Below, in pieces: positions 57,190-64,000 of a DNA stretch of 64,000 bases; positions within the stretch are counted from its first letter, which is position 1; each line of letters starts with the position of its first letter. Source of the DNA: Ophioderma brevispina. Its lineage: Eukaryota > Echinodermata > Ophiuroidea > Amphilepidida > Ophiodermatidae. The DNA lies in NCBI GenBank assembly GCA_023653785.1, contig JAMKCH010011880.1, positions 1 to 64,000 of the forward strand, read 5' to 3'. Both the position numbers and the translations under genes were made by a program. The notes below the pieces were generated by a model. That model did not search any database, was not told where the DNA came from, and saw only the letters and a list, made by a program, of their open reading frames with translations.

Positions 57190-60136
57190 GTAAGATTTTC
57201 AAGGTGTGATCTATTGAGATTGATCACACACAGTTCATTTCAGCAAACATAAATGGAAAAATTTTTAATGTTGTGCATTTTGGGTGTATATGTGTGTATA
57301 TGCATAGTGTGTATGTGCATGTGTTGATTGTTAGTTATTAATTGTGTAACTTTGTTTCCATTATTCCAGGTGCTGGACAAAACCCTTATGATGTTGGTAT
57401 GAGTACCAGCAGAAGTCATTGCTCCTGTGTGGAGAGCAGCCTTTGATATCGCTTCTCCAAATTGATGTTTGAAGGAGTACCACCTTGTAGATGTGACCTA
57501 ACAAATGTGATGTCAGGCCTGTTGTAACAGCTCCATTCTTGAGTGGAAGGAATTCTTTTTATGCCCTGGTTTTTAGTTAATAGGATTTTTGTAATTTAAG
57601 GGGGTACTCAACACAAGTGATTTCCACTGGTTATCCAGACCTCGCTTTTGAGGTGGACCCTGGGTGGGGGGCGGAAGGACATCTAATAGCGAAAATAGGC
57701 TGATTTTGCATGTTTGTGGAAGGAACACGGGGTTAGGGGCGCGCCCCGAAAGCACCCCCCCCCCCCCGAAAGCACCCCACCCCACGGTTAAGATTGTTGA
57801 TCATATGGGGGCCGGTGGGTATTATAATAATGAACCCTTTTCATGTCAATTTTGGTAAAATAAGTGGGTTGCCGTTTCAAAGTTTTCAAAATGGTGGAAA
57901 ATTAATCCAAATTCCTCAATCTGAAGCCCAAAAATTTCCAAATGGCGAAAAGGTTCAAAATGTTTTAAAAAAGGAATAAAAACCGGGGTTGAATTTTGCA
58001 TTTTGGTGTAGCTAGGAGTCTCTTTTTAATTTTCGGCAAAAAAGGCATAGATATGGGTATTACTTCAAGACTGGTGGTCTGAATTTTGCCTAGATTTTGA
58101 GTTGTAAAAAGTTTCCTTCAGTGTAAATATGTACAAATTCTAAGTAAAAGTGGCAGCCTGTGTGTGGGGTGGGGGGAGGGGGAGGCAGGTTTGGCTTTAT
58201 GTCTTGAGGACGGACACAAAACAGGGAGGGTTTCTTTGAGATTGGAAGTTTTGCCAATTGTGTTTATGGCATCATAACATTGGGTAGTTCTTTTTTGATC
58301 TGTGAAGTATATAAAAGCTATATAGATTTGCTGAATGCCCTAGACTGTTGAAAAAGTAGTTGGTAGATTTTATTTGCTATAATAGTGTTCATCAGTAATT
58401 CAGAAACAAAATTCTGGCTATTCATGCTAAACGCGGAAGGGTGCGACAAACCCCTTGACAATGGAAATAATTAATTATGCATCAAACAGAAACGTACATG
58501 CCATTTTCAGAAATATAATGCCAGAATGTTGTTAATTACTGGATGGTAACCTTGGGGATATATTTTGGCAAAACAAATTTGATGAAAAATATATCCTCAT
58601 AAAAAAAAAATTCTCTGAATATACCCCCTGATGCCCTGCTCTCACTTCATCTCAAAGGTGACTGAAAATGACAGTTTCCACTGTTTCTTGAAATAAAAAC
58701 CATGAAGTTTTTCTTTTTTATTTCTTTGTTTCATGTATGTACATAGGAATAGGTCAGTTGTTTGGTTAAAGGCAGGGACAGAATAAGGCGCCAATTGAAG
58801 TTTCTGGCAGAACAGGAGTCTGCCAGGATTTATCATCTGTGAAAGGTCAAGCTTACCAATCAGAAAGATAACTTATTTGACTTATTGCGTTGTTTTTCAA
58901 AGAAATCAAAAAATAAAAAAAGTAAAATTTTTAACATTTAAAAAATATTTTTTTGTTTGGAAATACGGGCCCCCACCCAATCTCTAATTAAACCAATCAC
59001 TATCCGTGCTCACAGCTGTTTGGAACCATTGCAAATTCTCTTTTTTTTTTAAAAACAATTTTAAGCACTGGTGAGACAATTTGACAAAATGATATAAGTA
59101 GGGACATGCAAAGCTACTACCTCTGCAAAAATCAGAAAACAATCTATGGCGGGAATCGCCAAGATTCCTACAAAGGTCATGACCTCTATGATATAGCGCC
59201 CTCTAGATGCCCATTTTCATAGAAAGACATGCAAAACTAGATTTTTAGAAAAAATCATATTTGCCCGCAATTGAAAGTTTGTCAATATTACACATGATGT
59301 AGCTAGAGAAACATATAACCAAATTATTGTCAAAACTATGCCGCCATTGAAATCATTTGTGTTTTATTTGGTTATTGTCATAAAAAAAAGAGATTTCAAA
59401 CAGCGTGTGTGTGTGTGGAACTCGATGCGCCGCAATTGGTAGGCATCCTTTCCCTGACTAAGGTTATCCTTAGGAGCGAATAAATCTATTTGACAGACCA
59501 TGTATTTCTTTATAAAATTATAAGGTTCTAAACATTGTTGTGTCACTTGTGGTTTGAAAATGGTCAAGTTGAAGTCAAAAAGTGTATTCAAGACCTTTCC
59601 TGGTGGTTTCAAGCCTAGAGATGGTCATTCTTGAGTGAAAAAATGTGAAATATATGACATTGCTGTATGTGAATTTGTTTACAATTTCAGCCAGTACCTA
59701 ATGTTTACCTTTGGTTCTCCTAAATGTGTTTTTGTCCATGCCAAACAAGTTGGACCGGGGATATAACTCTAATTTAGTCGGTAGGCACAAGCCATGTATC
59801 TATGGCCCAAATAAACAGGGGCAGTAACCAATGAAATTGCAAGAAGCTTTACAAGTTGTTTTAGAAATATTTAAGTCAAAGGCAGGATTGTAAGCTAGCA
59901 CATTTTTCTGGTGGGTTGTTATTGATGAAAATTTTGACCTATTTTATAACGTTATGCCTAAAATTGTCAAAATTTGTCATAAAATGATTAAATTTTGCAA
60001 TCTTTTGCTCTTTGAGGTAGTGGGTTCTAGAGTTAAAATTGGGTAATTGGTGGGTTTTGAAGCTGAGTGTGTGGGCTCTCTCTGGCCGCCACCCACCGTG
60101 TAGCTACAATCCTTGATTCAAAGGTTACATTTTCAG
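57190..60136. other. No gene recognised
   Basis: Holds a C14 run near 57757, a (GT)n stretch at about 59404-59418 and AT-rich DNA. The acceptor-like TTCCATTATTCCAG before 57371 is followed by a frame that stops after 25 codons; not accepted. Confidence 0.35.
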
Positions 60137-60198
60137 GTCAAAGGGAAGGACATCTGGGACAACTTGCTTTCCTGATCAAGAAATTGAAAGAGAAATAA
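60137..60198 (+). CDS. Candidate 3'-terminal coding exon, unknown gene
   Basis: Acceptor AAAGGTTACATTTTCAG. In one frame two bases are followed by QREGHLGQLAFLIKKLKEK and a TAA stop (60196-60198); an AATAAA signal is at 60374-60379. That frame looks like a helical C-terminus. A second frame stays open for 60 codons (starting SKGRTSGTTC), so the reading is uncertain. Confidence 0.3.
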
Positions 60199-60744
60199 AT
60201 TACGATCTGCTTCTTGTACCCGATCTACTTGTCCTGGGCTTCATGTACTACAAAGGCAATAGTTTTTATGTACAACCTTGGCTTATTTGGTATTTAGTGC
60301 AACCAAGATTCTAAAGAGAGCAATGTTGGGAGTATTGCTCACTTGGAAACGTTTGTCATTTGAAGCATGACCAAATAAAATCCCATGTAGCATATTCCTG
60401 GTTATCTAGTGGTTAAGAAAAACTGGTTAGAAGACGAAAAATAGGTGTTTGGTTTTCTCAAATTATAATATAAATATCCGATTTCCCACAAACTTCTCTG
60501 ACCATCCGTTGCTGACCAAAAATTAGTAGGTTGGTTCTTGTGGGACCACACATTATTCCAGTGGACCAAAAATTTGCATTTATACATTATGAGACTTGTG
60601 GCCTTCAGTGAAAACCTAAACACAAACAATTGCAGCTTGCCATTTGGTTTTCCCAGAATCCACAAGGGTCTTAACTGCTGCTGGATGGGCAATTCAGCAA
60701 AGATTTGGGGTTAAAACATGCAGATGCCGGTCCTAAATTTGTTG

Positions 60745-60775
<31 letters not shown>

Positions 60776-61497
60776 GGAAAGTGAAGAAATAATTTAAGAA
60801 ATTTTCACTGCTGCGTCTTGCACATAATTTCAAAAATCCTTTCCTGGATTACAAAAAATTAACATCTGTATTTGATCACTTGCTTGTTGACACTTTGTGC
60901 AAAATATTTTCAAGACAAACACAATTAGTTTTCCGACCGATTTTATTAATGGTACAATTCATGAAATACACTAAAACAATGATAACTTCAATGGATTCAA
61001 AATGCTAATCAAAATTATGGAATTACTATGCAAAATAATGCATAGCCGATTGTGCTATAAATATTTAATCAAATTGCATGCACGCTGTACTATGTAGTGT
61101 GGCAAACCCATAAGTTGAGTGTTGTTTCAATTTTTATTGCAATGGCGACTTTCTACTTATTCTTAAGTGGTCTACTAAAGTTTGTTCATACTACGCTCAC
61201 TGCGAAGTGCCGTGCCGATATAATCGATCACTTGCTGCCGCAACTCAACTAAACCCGCTCAAGTTAAAATAAATTTAACTCGGTTGCAAGTATCGCAATG
61301 CAGTACATGGACAGAGACCGAATATCGAGCACTGCAACTTATCGCAACGTACGTTGCAGTGTAGTATTAACGAACCTTACTGAGTGGTTGCCATTTTTAT
61401 ATCCACTCTTACAGGCATGTGGTATAATTTGGGCGAAATTGCTGTAATTTATACATAGCCAACACTCACATCCACCACTGTGGTGGCCCTATCTCAG
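60199..61497. other. No gene; T25 run
   Basis: T25 at 60745-60769. The 96-codon minus frame at 60402-60692 has no motif. Otherwise nothing. Confidence 0.35.
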
Positions 61498-61585
61498 ATG
61501 CGGAACCTGCTATGCTGACCCAGGCTAAGAAGATGGATGACAGCTGGCGAAATGCCTTCACATGCAAGGCTGGTGTTTTGTTCAG
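61498..61585 (+). CDS. Probable internal exon of an unknown protein gene
   Basis: Acceptor CTGTGGTGGCCCTATCTCAG and donor CAG-GTAATG. 88 bp. Only one frame is open: two bases, then AEPAMLTQAKKMDDSWRNAF and TCKAGVLF, then AG. The outgoing two bases combine with the first base (A) of 62385-62489 to make AGA (Arg), so the two exons join in phase. The peptide is charged and mixed, unlike the repeats around it. I do not recognise the family. Closed alternative frames and both splice signals make this the best host-gene evidence in the window. Confidence 0.6.
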
Positions 61586-62384
61586 GTAATGGCACATTTT
61601 TGTGTCAGCTGCTTGCCGGTACAAGATTACTTGGAGTTTTGTGTGCGTTTGCGTATTTGTTCATCTTCTGGCTCTGTTTGTATTTGTACTTTTAGCATAT
61701 ATACTCCGATACCCCAACACCAAAGACAGGTAGTACTGGTTACCAGGATACCAGTATTAGGCCCTAAAGGAAACCTCACCTGACCATTTGCAAATACAAT
61801 GACATTCTGGGGAATGGGCTTTTGGTGTACATGATTTATGAATGGCTATAAGTTCTTTGACTTAGAATTCCATGAGATTCCCAGTTCTGTCATTTATGCT
61901 GTATTCAACTCCATTCTCCTCATCACTCTTTGCATTTGTAGGCTCCTTACGGTCGTTCTCCAATCAACCCACTGTTGACATGATAAAAACACGATCGAGA
62001 AACGCGGTGGGCCTGGTGGTGTCTTCAGCTTCCGGCAGGAGCATATGGGCCATGTGCTTTCTTTATTAAAAAACCAGAGAGCAAAGCATATGACAATTTG
62101 GAAGACATGGATATGGCAGCATCAATGCAGGGGTGAATGGTTCCCATGGGAACATGAGTTCAAAGAATATACTTGAGGTGTAGCATAATCTGGCGTAACC
62201 TTGGGTAAGCTGTGTTTATTCCATGTTTAAAGGGGCACTTTCAACCCACCACCAGTCGGCCAGAGTTTTCCTGGTGTTTGCAAATTGTGTTCTTGTTTCA
62301 AAACAATAAAACCGGTTCTAACCGGGCAAAACCAGCGAGCAGCGTGATGTGTTGTAAAGCCACTTTGAGACTTTTGTATTCAAG
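61586..62384 (+). other. Putative intron
   Basis: Starts GTAATGGC and ends TTTTGTATTCAAG. An alternative acceptor CTTTGCATTTGTAG at about 61940 would put the chain into a stop after 12 codons, so the later acceptor is preferred. Confidence 0.4.
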
Positions 62385-62489
62385 ATACTGGAGAGATCTT
62401 TTTGATGAAAAAGTGAAATTTTTTCAGAAGATGGATAGGGACATTGAGAGTGTGACGGGGAAGGAAGATAGGTTGGGGCGAGGGAAAGG
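62385..62489 (+). CDS. Probable next exon of the same gene
   Basis: Acceptor GAGACTTTTGTATTCAAG and donor AAAGG-GTGAGT. 105 bp, read as one base, then YWRDLFDEKVKFFQKMDRDI and ESVTGKEDRLGRGK, then GG. In phase with 61498-61585, giving ...CKAGVLF-R-YWRDLFDE.... Helical and charged; function unknown. The 3' part of the exon is G-rich and merges into a G-rich intron (62490-62660), so the donor choice is less certain than the acceptor. Confidence 0.55.
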
Positions 62490-64000
62490 GTGAGTGGGTT
62501 TGCTGATGGCGGGATGGGTATTTGGGGGATTGGGGGCTGTTCGGAATTAGTTTAGGGGGATGGGAAGGGGGGGGGGTGGTGACGGCGATTTTCGGAAGAT
62601 GGGGTGACTAGGGGGGTGGTGGTGTGTGAGGGTAAATGTGCGGGAGGGTGGGGTAATTGTACTTTTCAGAGTTTAGAGTGTTCCATAAGTGTTTTAAGAA
62701 TATTTTAAGTAATTATATAACAAATTTTAATCTGTGCCCAGACGTTTCAATGACAAGATGTTAAAATATATTGCATGGATTAAAGTCTTTTAGAAACTTC
62801 TTGAAATCTGTGTATTTTTTGGGACAGAGTGGGTCATTTAGAAGCAAGCAGGCATTGTCAACCATAAAATAGCACAAAAATGCCGCAGGCGAGCAATCGT
62901 CGGCTGAGCTTTGGCCCTGTTGTATTTTTAGGACCTGATCGTCCCCTCTTTTATTCCCCTGCATTGTGTAAACGCAAACATGGTCTAACCTTAGAAATAA
63001 CAGGGTATATTACTGTTTGGTTTCATTAGAAATTAAATAACTTTAGTCAGAGTTCAAATTCACAATATTTTTGCCTTATATCATCAAATGTTGTGGCAAG
63101 ACCGGTTCATTCTTCATGTAGCATCATGGAATTAGCCTAGCATGAATCTTCTATAGAGGATCAAAGAAAAAATTTTACAAGGATTGTACATCTTTATCTG
63201 TAAAAAGACCTTTAACTCTATTTTTTCCGTCTAACTCATGAATGTCTTACACCAAGACACACCAGAATTCCAGCATTTGTCAGACTTACTCATCCTTGTG
63301 AAATGTTTAGAGAGAGAAGGAAATTTCCAGAAACGTGCACCCCCCAATTTTTAAACTGTTTTTTTAAAACTTTTTTTAGAATGCTCGCTAATGTATTAAA
63401 TCCAACTGAAATGATGATGCCCATGATCTACTTGATTTAGTTTTTTTTCTAGTTTTCTAGTTTTTGCCATGTTATTCTATGACCGTAATTCCCATATAAT
63501 TCATCGAATTTATTTCTGTGACTTTTTGCCACAAAGTTGTTGTAAATTGAAATCCACATTTGAAAATTCTCACGACTGGAAATATCGAAAGGCATCGGTG
63601 AAGAGGGATGTAGCCCTAGCGATTTGCGTGTTCACTTTTTCGTGCTGCGAGCACCGCAGTACCCGACAAAAACTTTCATTTTCTCGCTAGGTTCTATGGT
63701 TAAAGCCCAATTCGATACCTATCAAAACAAAACATAGTACCAGGACCCTCTGATGCAAAAAATTTTCCATAGAAGCCTTTGTTTTCCGGAGGTATTTGAG
63801 ACTTAGTTCACATTTGAACACCTTCGCCAGGACGGACTGATAAGTAAATCTCTCGCCACAGTACTAATTTAGATTTTATCTTTCGCAGTCTGTGACACCA
63901 GACTACACCGTGGGAAATACTGAACGGATGCCGTAACCGTCCATTATCCAGCCCCGGGCGAATTTGACATCCCCTGTAAAATATTACACCCAGGGGTACT
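62490..64000. other. Downstream DNA, no firm exon
   Basis: G-rich 62490-62660 (G8 at about 62569). At 63292-63362 a protein-like frame reads FQHLSDLLILVKCLEREGNF after ACACCAG, but an overlapping frame is open too and no donor is clear. An acceptor-like ATTTTATCTTTCGCAG ends at 63881. The rest is unassigned. Confidence 0.3.

Noticed and set aside
57371..57450. Possible terminal exon after TTCCATTATTCCAG
   Set aside because: All frames stop within 25 codons, and the phase needed does not follow from the exon at 56416.
60402..60692. 96-codon minus frame
   Set aside because: No motif, and no start or splice support in the surrounding sequence.

Overview
This is a stretch of animal nuclear DNA. 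It is AT-rich and has no operons, Shine-Dalgarno sites or long open genes. It is packed with decayed non-LTR retrotransposons, non-autonomous DNA transposons with inverted termini, a tRNA-derived SINE, microsatellites and many runs of 8-26 G or C. At least five LINE lineages are present (RTE-like, CR1/L2-like, L1-like, Jockey/CR1-like with a zinc-finger ORF, and one with a Cys/His-rich C-terminus). Together with the SINE, hAT-like ends and TTAA-flanked MITEs, this suggests a marine invertebrate, perhaps a non-vertebrate deuterostome. The sequence does not name the species and I do not claim one.

Layout. 0-8 kb: RT fragment, a TIR element, a LINE C-terminal fragment, a tRNA-like SINE head and a minus-strand CR1-like LINE tail ending in (TTG)n. 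8-17 kb: L1-like remnant followed by (TA)n, a TTAA MITE, a striking 157-bp foldback hairpin, a 1.5-kb CR1/L2-like LINE, a tRNA-SINE and a long-TIR element. 17-29 kb: repeats of a CRE-bearing TIR family, a LINE ORF1 relic, a second LINE relic and many poly-G tracts. 29-37 kb: two TTAA MITEs, one of them nested inside a TIR element with (TA)n ends, an hAT-like MITE with an 8-bp target duplication, a cluster of self-complementary 17-19-mers and a 154-bp tandem repeat. 39-46 kb: inverted repeats, an 836-bp foldback element, two GAGTCC arrays and two oppositely oriented copies of a ~140-bp tandem repeat. 47-48.7 kb: a G/T-only-like tract and a 48-bp minisatellite. 52-63 kb: fewer repeats and several short open segments with good splice signals on the + strand. 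The pair 61498-61585 and 62385-62489 is the best evidence for a real host gene.

No gene family could be named for the putative exons. The repeats do not work together as a pathway. What connects them is insertion and nesting history: a MITE within a TIR element, an hAT-like MITE next to a palindromic array, and related repeats in opposite orientation around a foldback. Nearly all longer open frames are chance products of simple repeats or AT-rich DNA. All family assignments are by eye and need similarity searches.
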